Positions 49,981-58,265 of a stretch of DNA of 64,000 bases are shown in pieces (position 1 is the stretch's first letter; each line of letters starts with the position of its first letter). The stretch comes from Glycomyces amatae (GTDB lineage Bacteria > Actinomycetota > Actinomycetes > Mycobacteriales > Micromonosporaceae), in the NCBI RefSeq assembly GCF_020991375.1, contig NZ_JAJLQZ010000019.1, positions 1-64,000 of the forward strand, given 5' to 3'. A model generated the notes under the pieces. It had not been told where the DNA came from, searched no databases, and worked only from the letters and a program-made list of their open reading frames with translations. The position numbers and the translations under genes were made by a program.

Positions 49981-51924
49981 ATGGCAGCGCCCGCCACCGA
50001 CACCACCACCTCCAGTCCCGAACCGGTCACGATGATCGCCGCCGTCGTCCTCAACGACCTCCCCGCCCACCTCACCCGCACCTGGGAATACCGCATCCCC
50101 GCCGCACTCACCGCCGACGTCCGCATCGGCTGCCGCATCAAAGCCCACCTCGCCCGACGCTCCCGCACCGGCTACGTCACCGCCCTCCGGCCCGCCACAC
50201 CCAACGACACTGCCCTCAAAACCCTCACCGGACTCATCTCGGCGCAACCGGTCCTCACCGCCGAAACCCTCCACCTCACCAAAGCCATCGCCGACCGGTA
50301 CGCCGGCACCCACGCCGACGTCCTGCGCCTGGCCGTCCCCGAACGCCGCGCCAGCGCCGAACACCAACCCGCAACAACACCGCTACCCATCACCGCGCCG
50401 CCCCTCGACGCCTGGGCCCCCTACACGCACGGCACCGCCTACCTCCGCGCCCTCCACACCGGCAAACAGGCCCGCGCCGTATGGAACACCCGGCCCGGCG
50501 AGGACTGGGCCACCCGCCTCGCCGAAGCCGCCGCCGCTACTGCCGCCGGCGGCCGCAGCGCCGTCCTCATCGTCCCTGACCAAATCCACCTCGAGCTCCT
50601 CGACACCGCCCTCACGACACTGCTCGGCCCCGGTCGCCACGTCACCCTCACTGCCAACATGGGCGCCACCCCCCGCTACCGCGCCTACCTCCAGGCCCTC
50701 CGCGGCGACGTCCGCATCGTCGCCGGCACCCGCAGCGCCGCCTACACTCCCGTCACCAACCTCGGCCTCGTCGCCATCTGGGACGACGGCCACCCCGCCC
50801 ACGTCGAACAGCGCGCCCCCTACCCGCACGCCCGCGACGTCATCCTCACCCGCGCCCACCACACCGGCGCCGCCGTCCTCATCGCCGGCAACGCCCGCAC
50901 CCCCCAGGCGCAACTCCTCGTCGACACCGACTGGGCCGCCTCCCTCACCCCCACCAAACAAGGACGGCACGAACTGCGGGTCCTGGCGACCGGCACCGAA
51001 ACCCACCTCGCCAGCGACGGCACGAACGCCCGCATCCCCACGTTCGCATGGAAAGCCGCCAAAGCCGCCCTCGCAAACGACCACAACGTCCTCGTCCAAG
51101 TACCCCGCGCCGGCTACCTGCCCGCACTCGCCTGCCAGCAATGCCGCACCCGCGCCACCTGCCCCCAATGCGGCGCCACCCTCGCCCGCACCGGACCGCA
51201 CTCGCCACCCACCTGTACCCGATGCCAGCACACCGTCGACGACAGCCGATGCGGCACCTGCGGCTCCCGGCACATCACCGCCCGCGCCATCGGCACCGAA
51301 CGCACCGCATGGGAACTCACCCAAAGCTTCCCCAGCACCACCGTCACCGAGTCCACCGGCGCCCACCGCTTGCACACAGCCCCTGCCGGGCCCGCCATCG
51401 TCGTCGCCACCCCCGGCGCTGAACCGCCCACCGCCGGCGGCTACGGCGCAGTCCTCCTCCTGGACACCTGGACCCTCCTCACCCGGCCCGAGTGGAACGC
51501 CAGCGAAGAGGCCGTCCGCTACTGGATGAACGCTGCCGCGCTCGCCGCCCCGGACGGCACCGTAGCCGTCGTCGCCGACCACGCCCTCCCGCAAGTCCAA
51601 GCGCTCCTGCGATGGGACGCGACCTGGTTCGCCGCACGGGAACTGACCGACCGTGCCGCACTCGGATTCCCTCCGCTGAAGCGGTTCGCGGCGATCACCG
51701 GCCCGGCCGGTGCACCCGAGCAGGCCGCCACCGCCCTACCGTCGAGCCTGAACGCCGAGCACTTCGGCCCCTTCCCTGTCGACGACGACACCGAACAGAT
51801 CCTGGTGCGCGTCGACCGCCAGCACGCTGCCAAGCTGGCACGGGAACTGTCGGCACTGCGGATCCAACGCCAGCTCGACCCCGGCCACCTCCAAGTCCGG
51901 ATCGACCCGCTGACCATCGCCTAG
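49981..51924 (+). CDS. priA: PriA-like primosomal protein N', actinobacterial (non-helicase) type
   Basis: The 647-aa protein has the PriA N-terminal DNA-binding domain (VVLNDLPAHLTRTWEYRIPAAL, RIGCRIKAHLARRSRTGYV), then the helicase-like core with GGRSAVLIVPDQ, VRIVAGTRSAAYTPVTNLGLVAIWDDGHPAHVEQRAPYPHARDV. It lacks a proper Walker A GKT and reads WDDG where DEAH/DEEH is expected, as in actinobacterial PriA. Four CxxC-type pairs (about 393-445) would bind two zinc ions. It should help load the replisome. A PriA gene outside the chromosomal core and next to iteron-like repeats points to plasmid replication. Confidence 0.88.
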   Translation: MAAPATDTTTSSPEPVTMIAAVVLNDLPAHLTRTWEYRIPAALTADVRIGCRIKAHLARRSRTGYVTALRPATPNDTALKTLTGLISAQPVLTAETLHLTKAIADRYAGTHADVLRLAVPERRASAEHQPATTPLPITAPPLDAWAPYTHGTAYLRALHTGKQARAVWNTRPGEDWATRLAEAAAATAAGGRSAVLIVPDQIHLELLDTALTTLLGPGRHVTLTANMGATPRYRAYLQALRGDVRIVAGTRSAAYTPVTNLGLVAIWDDGHPAHVEQRAPYPHARDVILTRAHHTGAAVLIAGNARTPQAQLLVDTDWAASLTPTKQGRHELRVLATGTETHLASDGTNARIPTFAWKAAKAALANDHNVLVQVPRAGYLPALACQQCRTRATCPQCGATLARTGPHSPPTCTRCQHTVDDSRCGTCGSRHITARAIGTERTAWELTQSFPSTTVTESTGAHRLHTAPAGPAIVVATPGAEPPTAGGYGAVLLLDTWTLLTRPEWNASEEAVRYWMNAAALAAPDGTVAVVADHALPQVQALLRWDATWFAARELTDRAALGFPPLKRFAAITGPAGAPEQAATALPSSLNAEHFGPFPVDDDTEQILVRVDRQHAAKLARELSALRIQRQLDPGHLQVRIDPLTIA

Positions 51925-52490
51925 ACCTCCTGGCCTTGCAACAGCGTGCCATGGGCCGCTGAACGCCCCGCTCACGATCGCCATCGGCAACATCGAAGAG
52001 GGACAGGGGCCACGGCAGTTTCGTATGCGAGGAGGCTCGCTAGGGCCCGCAAACACCAATGCCGCCAGCGGCAGTGACGCTCGGTCTTCGCGTCAGTCGC
52101 GCCCGGGCCTGGCCGCTGTGGCAGCACTGGGCCATTCCGCGGCCCGGCCGCTTCGCCTCCGTTGCCGACATGCCCCTTGACCTGCAAACTTCCTGCTCAA
52201 GCCGGGCTGCACCATCGCTTCGCGCGCGGTCGGTGGCCCGGGACGGTGGCCCGGGAGGTCACCCCTACCACCGAACAGGTCAGGAAACACAGGTGCAGCA
52301 CTCCACACCGATACCCGCCTACCTGAGGACGGACACCGACCGAAACCTACACAGGTTCACATTGCCGTGGTTCCGTGCAGCGATTCACTGCCGAAGATCA
52401 GATGCAACGGTTCAAAGGCGAAGGTTCCCTGCATGCGTTCCGATCGGGCAGGTTCAACTGCAGAGGTTAGATGTAGAGGTTCTAGCGGAA

Positions 52491-52790
52491 GAATCTTCCG
52501 GACCCGCCCGGAAACCTTTACCGGACCTGCCCGGAAAACACTTCCGGACCCCACCGGAAGCCGCTTCCGCACCCTCCGGAAAAACCTGCCGGACCCCGCC
52601 GGAAAAATTTGCCGGACAGGTCCGGAAGTATTTACCGGACCCTCCGGAAACCACTTCCGGACGGGTCCGGAAAATTTTGCCGAAGGGTCCGGAAGTGGTT
52701 TCCGGACCCTCCGGCAGTATTTTCCGGACCTCTACCTCCGGAAAAATCTTCCGCACCCCCACCGGAAAACTCTTCCGGACCCCTAACCAG
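52491..52790. repeat. Iteron-like direct repeats, probable origin
   Basis: About 13 imperfect tandem units of 22-23 bases. Each contains TTCCGGACC or a variant followed by CCGGAAA, for example at 52496, 52517, 52540 and on to about 52790. Spacing of two helical turns is typical of iterons bound by an initiator. Just before them (about 52345-52486) GGTTC boxes recur irregularly. The array lies directly downstream of the initiator-like gene. Confidence 0.75.
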
Positions 52791-52795
52791 CGCAA

Positions 52796-52833
52796 ACGTC
52801 AGGGCCCGGGTCAACAGACCCGGGCCCTGACGT
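52796..52833. terminator. Strong hairpin between initiator-like gene and iterons
   Basis: ACGTCAGGGCCCGGGTC paired with GACCCGGGCCCTGACGT, a perfect 17-base stem closed by AACA. It overlaps the last codons of the initiator-like gene and separates it from the iterons. Confidence 0.88.
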
Positions 52834-53530
52834 GCCGATGCCGTAACTTCTTGCTGTGCTGGTTCCTCGGCGCCTCAGTCGACAGCTCCGTCTCCTTCGG
52901 CAGGTCCCGAATACTCAACTCCATCGCAAACGCACGCTCACGCACCTCAACCACCCGCCGCAGGAGCGCCGGCCGGTCCTCCAACACGTCATCAAGCCAC
53001 CCGTCGACGTTGAGCACATACACGCACCCTGAGGGCTCCTTGCCCCGCCACAGGTACAGCACGCCGACCACGTGCTTGTCCTCAAGATCGCGAAGCGCCG
53101 TCCGCACCGACCGGCTCGTCGAGCACACATCCGCCGCCAACCGCTCCTGTCCCGGCCAGCACACCAGCGTCTCGTCAAGGCGCAGCGCCAACGCCATCGC
53201 CACGGCGACCGCTGTCGTGGCCCGCGGCCAGTCGACGGCGTCCCGAGCCCACTCGACCGCGCCCAAGCGGGAGGGCACCCGCTCACCGCTGCCGTAGGTG
53301 AGGGACTTCTTCTCACCGTCATAGGTGCGACTCGGACGCGAGGGCCGCGACCCGGTCCCCTTCTTGGCTTTACTGGAGCGAGCTGGCGCGGACTTCTTAG
53401 CCGCAGGCGCTACCGCGGCCTTGGAGGCGGCATCGGCCGCGCGGGCGCTTGCCGTGGGTGGGAACAGCTCCTCACGGAAGAACGCGGTGTCCAGCAGCGT
53501 GTCGCCACTGGTTTCGGTCGTGTCGGTCAT
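52811..53530 (-). CDS. Replication-initiator-like wHTH protein, 239 aa
   Basis: ATG 53530 has GGAGAAAG upstream. The N-terminal 75 residues are acidic, then Ala/Lys-rich and probably flexible. The middle holds a winged helix-turn-helix (RLAADVCSTSRSVRTALRDLEDKHVVGVLYLWRG). The C-terminus is basic and helical. Evidence that it is an initiator is positional: iteron-like repeats follow its 3' end, and an antisense-type control region precedes it, as in IncFII/IncI replicons where Rep acts in cis. By sequence alone it could be an ordinary transcription factor. Confidence 0.65.
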   Translation of the reverse strand: MTDTTETSGDTLLDTAFFREELFPPTASARAADAASKAAVAPAAKKSAPARSSKAKKGTGSRPSRPSRTYDGEKKSLTYGSGERVPSRLGAVEWARDAVDWPRATTAVAVAMALALRLDETLVCWPGQERLAADVCSTSRSVRTALRDLEDKHVVGVLYLWRGKEPSGCVYVLNVDGWLDDVLEDRPALLRRVVEVRERAFAMELSIRDLPKETELSTEAPRNQHSKKLRHRHVRARVC

Positions 53531-54312
53531 GGCTTTCTCCACATCGGTTGACGCGGAAGTTGCCGACCCTGTAGCATGGCGACTCGAACGTAACGGAGTT
53601 CGCGGATGCTCGGTCCGCAACTTCACTCCGAGGGCCGGTGTTGACGCACCGGCCCTCAGTGCTTTCTTGGGCAGTTGCAGTCCACGCGCCCGCGAGACGG
53701 CCGCAGTCGGCCTCTCCATGCGCAGCGTGAACTGGGAACAGACGCCAGGAACAAACCATGTTCGACCCGGCGGGGCTTTGAGCAGCGCAGACGCTGCACA
53801 TGCCCTGGTCAGCGCTGCACCACATCGGGGAGCGATAACTTTGACCAGGGAAAACAACCTCAGGACCGCATATCGTGGCTGATCGTGAGGTACGCGACAG
53901 GGAGTGAACTGTCAGGTTGGATCGACGCGGCAGGGCAGCGTCATGTACTCTGGCAGACACAAGACCTCCCTTCGCGGGGGTTGAACAACCTTCTTGCGAA
54001 GGATCTCGAAGAATCGAGCGAGGAACGGCCGCCAAACCAGCCTCGCTCTTTTCTTTTGCTCTCGGTTAGGTGATCATACACAGTACCCTGCCAGTCAAGG
54101 TCCCTGTGTCCGATTCTGAAGGCCGTACGCATCTGCCCGTTCCTGCAAGGAATCCCAGCGTGCAGCCGGGGAACACCCGCCGTTGACGGCGCTGCACCGG
54201 CCGGGGCGAGGCCCCGGCCCGGCCGTGCACGAAGGCCCGAGTTCGACTGCCGCATCGAAAACCTGGGGATGGAAGTGCTCACGTGGGCAGCGTCGTGTAC
54301 GCTGACAGACAA
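53472..54312 (-). promoter_or_regulatory. Leader region with two overlapping leader ORFs upstream of the initiator-like gene
   Basis: Two similar starts on the minus strand: AGGAGG then TTG 54312 (frame to 53941) and GGGAGG then GTG 53960 (frame to 53472). Both begin SxxVHDAA. The first frame stops 20 bases inside the second, and the second stops 58 bases inside the initiator-like gene, an arrangement suited to translational coupling. TATGAT (54073-54078) lies upstream of the left unit and TAAGAT at the matching place of the right unit (about 54413-54418); both could be -10 boxes. The encoded sequences look unlike normal proteins, so they may be leader peptides only. Confidence 0.5.
53957..54057 (+). 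ncRNA. Candidate antisense RNA, left module
   Basis: TACTCT (53946-53951) could be a -10 box. The transcript would end in a perfect 8-base hairpin, GAGCGAGG (54016-54023) with CCTCGCTC (54041-54048), followed by TTTTCTTTT. An internal hairpin CCTTC-TTGC-GAAGG is present. It is fully complementary to the leader of the initiator-like gene, including the second leader ORF start. The hairpin loop contains CGCCAA, so the opposite (target) loop reads UUGGCG. Confidence 0.6.
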
Positions 54313-54399
54313 CAGGGACCTCCTTCCGAGGTTCGTGTTCCAATCCCGCAGGTCGACGTTCGCCAAAACAGGACGACCTAGCGGGATTAACTTTTGTCT
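54309..54399 (+). ncRNA. Candidate antisense RNA, right module
   Basis: Same layout as the left module: TACGCT (54298-54303) as possible -10, then a two-part stem, AATCCCGC/GGTCG (54342-54355) with CGACC/GCGGGATT (54374-54388), followed by a CTTTTGTCTT tract. The loop again contains CGCCAA (54361-54366). Stem sequences differ from the left module while pairing and loop are kept. Confidence 0.58.
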
Positions 54400-54723
54400 T
54401 CCTCTGGTCAGCTGATCTTACACAGCTATGATCCTTTTCCACGGGCCGAGTCCGGATTCCACGGCAGAACCTTCCGGACCCGGCCAGTTCGTGCTACCGC
54501 AACCGGTTTCGCGTCAGAGCGCTCCGCGGCATCACCTTCCGAACAGGGCTGGCACGGCGACACCGCTGCGACCGTGACCTGTGCTGCTGCCGCACTACTG
54601 TCGCGTCACGAGCTGCCTGCCACGCTTCCATACGCATGACGGGTAGCCCCGCATGCGTTCGCTGCCGCAGCCAGGTCACGTCCGCGTACTTGTCCACAGT
54701 GTCCACAGCACCCGCAACGTCAC
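54400..54723. other. Non-coding stretch
   Basis: The left end belongs to the right antisense module (CTGATCTTACACAG, matching TGATCATACACAG at 54071-54083). Beyond it I see no gene, repeat or hairpin that stands out. Confidence 0.4.
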
Positions 54724-55263
54724 CTACGCGAACGTGAACCCGACCCGGTGCGCCGGGTAGAACGACTCGGTCACCGCCAGGACCTGCCCCGACGTCGCGT
54801 CCTTGACCGTCCACACCTCACGCCACAAGGCCTCGCCCCGGTCGACGTCCAGCTTCGTCGACACGTCGCTCCTGCCGCGGTCGCCCGCTTCGGCGTGCGT
54901 GAGGCTCGCCGACATGTCCAGGTCGAACCCGGCATCCTCCAGGCGCGAGAGGAACCCGCCAGCGCCAGTGTCCTGCTCGGCGATCTGCGGCGCGGCCGCG
55001 ATGACTTCCGGAGGAAACACGCTCGTCGACACCTGGAACGGCACGCCGTCACTAGCGGCCACGCGCCGGCGGACCACCCCGGGGTTCGTCAACCAGTTCA
55101 CGGCCCCGAACACGGCAGCGGCGTCACCGCCGAGCGTGCCGCCGGGCATCGCTGTCGTCGACAGGTCCGTGGTGACCGCGACATCGGGCGCGTCAGCGTA
55201 GACGCCCCGCTGGTCGGCACGTTCGGTACGACCGGACATGGTCCGGTTGATGAAGATCGTCAC
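54724..55263 (-). CDS. UTRA-domain regulator lacking its DNA-binding domain, 179 aa
   Basis: RRRVAASDGVPFQVSTSVFPPEVI, LSRLEDAGFDLDMSASLTHAEAGDRGRSDVSTKLDVDRGEALWREVWTVKDATSGQVLAVTESFYPAHRVGFTF follows the UTRA ligand-binding domain of GntR/HutC regulators. The usual N-terminal winged helix is missing; the first residues are a short tail. GTG 55263 has GGAAGGAAG upstream. It is 13 bases from the XRE-TPR gene, so the pair may act together. Confidence 0.75.
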   Translation of the reverse strand: MTIFINRTMSGRTERADQRGVYADAPDVAVTTDLSTTAMPGGTLGGDAAAVFGAVNWLTNPGVVRRRVAASDGVPFQVSTSVFPPEVIAAAPQIAEQDTGAGGFLSRLEDAGFDLDMSASLTHAEAGDRGRSDVSTKLDVDRGEALWREVWTVKDATSGQVLAVTESFYPAHRVGFTFA

Positions 55264-55276
55264 AAGGTCTTCCTTC

Positions 55277-56503
55277 CTAGTTCGGCAGCAGTCGCATTCT
55301 CGCGGCCAAGTCAAGCGTCTCGCGTCCGGGGACCCGGGCGCGCAGCGCATGGCGAATGATTTCACGACCCATGCGGTGCGCTCGGGCCTGCTCGGGCGCG
55401 ACCTGCTCAGCGGACCGGATCTCACTGATCGCGCCCGCAAGGTCACCGGTTGCGAACCTTGCTCGGGCGAGTTCCAGCCGGTGGCGCACATGCCGTTCCA
55501 CCGGCATCGCGGTCACGTCCAAGCGCTCACCGAGCACCAGGGCCCGCTGCGGGTTGTCAAGTTCAGCTTCGACCGCGATCGTGTGCATGGCCGTGTTCGT
55601 CGGCCCGAACGCCGAGTACCCGAAGTTCGCATCAACGCCGAGCCGGACCGCCAAACGCCCGGCCTCACCGATGAAGTCCTCAGCTGAGCGTCGGTCACCG
55701 GCTTTCGCGGCCGCGAGCCCGCCGACGAGCCACAGCATGCCGCTCATCGACAACGCATGCCCGTCCGCGTCACTGCGCTCCAGCACCGGCGCGAGCGTCG
55801 TCGCGGCCTGTTCACACAATGACGCCGCCCCTTCGAAATCACCCGTGGCCACGAGCGTGTGCCCCGCAGACCGGTAGAGCGCCCCCAAAAGCGCCGAATC
55901 GTCGACGTCGCGAGCGAGATCCAAACCCCGGCATGCGGCCGACCACGCGAGATCCCCTTCGCCGAACTTCGTGAGGAACACGGCCGCCAACTGATGGGTG
56001 AGCGCCGCGAGCCGTTTCGCGTCGCGCCGCTCGGGCCCCGAGGTCGCGCGCACCGCACTGCCGGTTTCACGCAGCAGCGCCGGCAACCGGTCATGCACCC
56101 GCGCGTACCGCGATTCTTGATAGTCGGCCCATACGGCGTCGACCACGGTCGCGAGCCGCGACAGGTCAGGAGCGGGTTCAGGAGTCAGACCGGGAATGAG
56201 GCCCCGCCAGTCAGTGAGTGCCGCTCGCAGTGCCGGGATCGTGTCCTGGCGTTTACCAGACACGACCCACTCCGCCGGAAACGGCTCTCCCAGCAGATAG
56301 GCGAGCGACACGTCAAGCGCCCGTGCGAACGCACGAATGGTGTTGATGTCGTTCAAGGGCCGCTCACCGGTTTCGATGCGACGCAGCCAGCGCGTGTCAC
56401 CTTTACCCACCAGCGCACACAGGGCCTCCTGCGTCATGCCGCGGCGCTGGCGCACGTGCCGGAGGCGTTCGCCGATCGTGAGCGTGCCGTCTCGAACGTC
56501 CAT
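55277..56503 (-). CDS. XRE-family regulator with TPR-like C-terminus, 408 aa
   Basis: N-terminal helix-turn-helix: LTIGERLRHVRQRRGMTQEALCALVGKGDTRWLRRIETGERPLNDINTIRAFARALDVSLAYLLG (residues about 7-72). The rest is a series of helical pairs (ALLGALYRSAGHTLVATGDFEGAASLCEQAATTL, AGRLAVRLGVDANFG) as in TPR-type peptide-sensing regulators common in actinomycetes. ATG 56503 begins just before the HTH. Operon with the UTRA protein. Confidence 0.88.
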   Translation of the reverse strand: MDVRDGTLTIGERLRHVRQRRGMTQEALCALVGKGDTRWLRRIETGERPLNDINTIRAFARALDVSLAYLLGEPFPAEWVVSGKRQDTIPALRAALTDWRGLIPGLTPEPAPDLSRLATVVDAVWADYQESRYARVHDRLPALLRETGSAVRATSGPERRDAKRLAALTHQLAAVFLTKFGEGDLAWSAACRGLDLARDVDDSALLGALYRSAGHTLVATGDFEGAASLCEQAATTLAPVLERSDADGHALSMSGMLWLVGGLAAAKAGDRRSAEDFIGEAGRLAVRLGVDANFGYSAFGPTNTAMHTIAVEAELDNPQRALVLGERLDVTAMPVERHVRHRLELARARFATGDLAGAISEIRSAEQVAPEQARAHRMGREIIRHALRARVPGRETLDLAARMRLLPN

Positions 56504-57085
56504 GGTGACGAGTCTGCCAAACCGTGATGGCACAAGCCGGGCCAAATTGGCCCGGTAGCGGACCGTGACCGGTCGTATGGTGTGACCAGTGTCCGTACCG
56601 CAGCGGACGCGATCGATGTCGAACAACAGCACAGTGTGCATCGCAAGCCCACGTCGCCAGGCCCGTCACATGTTCACGCGGTGAACAATGAGGCCGCTAT
56701 CTCGGCGACGGGACCGCCGCGTTCATCACCATGTATCACCCGCGCGGGCACATGCCACGCCCGCGCCCTCGGGTCCTCGCCCAGACTGAGCGCACCGCCG
56801 ACGTCAGCGACCGCAACCGGCACGCACCCCTGGCAGTCCTCCCGCGCTCCTGGTGACGCTTGCGCCTGCGATGCACCTGCTTGCACGTACGACCATGAGC
56901 AGACCACCGTTCGTGCACGGCGCTGGCCCTGCCAAAGCCGCCACGAGGACCGAACACTGACCTTTAACAGCGTGACGTGGCAGGACACCGCCGTTACCGA
57001 ACAGCGAGGAGCACCGCATGGACACCACCTGCCGCCAACACTGCGCCGCCACTGCCAGCGCGACCCCACGCCGTGGCGGGACCGC
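56504..57085. other. Gene-free stretch with an outlying parS-like site
   Basis: GTTCACGCGGTGAAC at 56672-56686 is identical in form to the parS-like sites 12-22 kb to the left. A 41-aa frame (from ATG 56731) and longer frames cross the area but none has a ribosome-binding site or recognisable sequence. Confidence 0.6.
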
Positions 57086-57805
57086 ATGAACGTCACCGCC
57101 CGCCTCACCGGGCGCCGCCGCTCCCGTGTCCTCCGACGTGAAAACCAGCGCCTGGCCGACCAGAACACGGTCTTGCGTGAACGCATCGCCGCGCTCGAAT
57201 ACGAGCGCACCCGCGACCAGTTGTGCCCCGCCATCCGCAACCGGCGTGGCTTCGACCTTGCCGCCGCCGACCTTGCCGCCCGTACGCAAGACAACGACAC
57301 CACCGACTACTGGGTGGGCATCGTCGACCTCGACGACTTCAAAGACGTGAACGACCGCTTCGGGCACGCCGTCGGCGACTGCGTTATCCAAGCCACCAGT
57401 GGCACGCTGCTCAACCTGTTTGCGCACTCAAGCGACCGCACCATCGTCGCGCGCCTCGGCGGCGACGAGTTCGGCTTCCTCACCAACGGCACCGGACTTG
57501 ACGCGCTCAACATCGCGCACTACGCCCACATGCTCACGGTGACCGCCGAGCCCGCGACCTGCAACGGCCTCCTGGACCAGCCGGTCACCGTCACCATGTC
57601 CATCGGTGTTGCCGCATTCCACCCATGGGCGCCGTGGAGCATGCTCAAACACGCCGCTGACTGCGCCATGTACGAAGCCAAACAAATGCATGGCACCGGC
57701 AGTCTCGTCATACACACCGCACTTGACGGTGTCGCGGTCGACGCCCGGCCGACCAGCCGGATTCGCGACCAGCGGCATGCGCACCCCGTTCCGTTGCACG
57801 CGTGA
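57086..57805 (+). CDS. GGDEF-domain protein, probable diguanylate cyclase, 239 aa
   Basis: A short helical N-terminus (RENQRLADQNTVLRERIAALEYE) leads into a GGDEF domain: DQLCPAIRNRRGFDLA, VGIVDLDDFKDVNDRFGHAVGD (metal-binding Asp), IVARLGGDEFGFL (intact active site), VTMSIGVA and HAADCAMYEAKQ. It should make cyclic di-GMP. No RxxD inhibitory site precedes GGDEF, and no membrane or sensor domain is attached. ATG 57086 follows GGGA; the frame is open upstream without coding character. GGDEF proteins are known cargo of actinomycete conjugative elements. Confidence 0.88.
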   Translation: MNVTARLTGRRRSRVLRRENQRLADQNTVLRERIAALEYERTRDQLCPAIRNRRGFDLAAADLAARTQDNDTTDYWVGIVDLDDFKDVNDRFGHAVGDCVIQATSGTLLNLFAHSSDRTIVARLGGDEFGFLTNGTGLDALNIAHYAHMLTVTAEPATCNGLLDQPVTVTMSIGVAAFHPWAPWSMLKHAADCAMYEAKQMHGTGSLVIHTALDGVAVDARPTSRIRDQRHAHPVPLHA

Positions 57806-57845
57806 CGCTCCGATACGTCGAGCGGGGGTCGCTACGATGCGGTGC

Positions 57846-58265
57846 ATGGGTGCATGGGGCGTCAAGGCGCTGGAGAGTGACGAAGGCCTTGACGTACTGG
57901 CCTTGGTCGAGGAGCTAGCCGCCGGCAGGGACCGGGTCACGGCTGACGAACTGGTGGACGCGGCCCGCGCGGCGGGTCTGCTCGGTGACGACCCGACTGT
58001 TGACGAGTACTTGTATGACGTGACCGCGTTGGCGCTCGCCGAGATCCTCACCGGGGACACTGAGCAGCTTGCCGACCCGACCTTCGGTGGGACCGCGTTC
58101 GTGGCGACGCCTCACGGCACCGCTGCACTGATCGCGTGGGTAACGCAGCTGCGCGGCGGCGATGCTGACCGCGAGTTCTGTGAGCTGCGCATGCATGACC
58201 AACGACAGCTCGGCCACGTCATCGCGGTATTCGACGCGTTGGGGCGCTTGCGGCACGCCCGCTAA
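57846..58265 (+). CDS. DUF4259-like protein, 139 aa
   Basis: MGAWGVKALESDEGLDVLALVEEL matches the start of DUF4259 proteins (MGAWG...F.ND.A.D). The rest is helical and acidic. It follows the GGDEF gene by 40 bases. No function is known for the family. Confidence 0.65.
   Translation: MGAWGVKALESDEGLDVLALVEELAAGRDRVTADELVDAARAAGLLGDDPTVDEYLYDVTALALAEILTGDTEQLADPTFGGTAFVATPHGTAALIAWVTQLRGGDADREFCELRMHDQRQLGHVIAVFDALGRLRHAR

Noticed and set aside
50383-51600. 405-aa minus-strand frame opposite the PriA-like gene
   Set aside because: Gly/Val/Ala-rich antisense shadow typical of high third-position GC.
54321-54350. GGTTCG...AATCCCGC resembles a tRNA T-arm
   Set aside because: No acceptor stem, anticodon arm or D-arm can be drawn around it; the bases are part of the antisense-module hairpin.
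56582-57085. N-terminal extension of the GGDEF frame
   Set aside because: It contains the parS-like site, is Thr/His/Cys-rich noise, and the domain family starts after ATG 57086.
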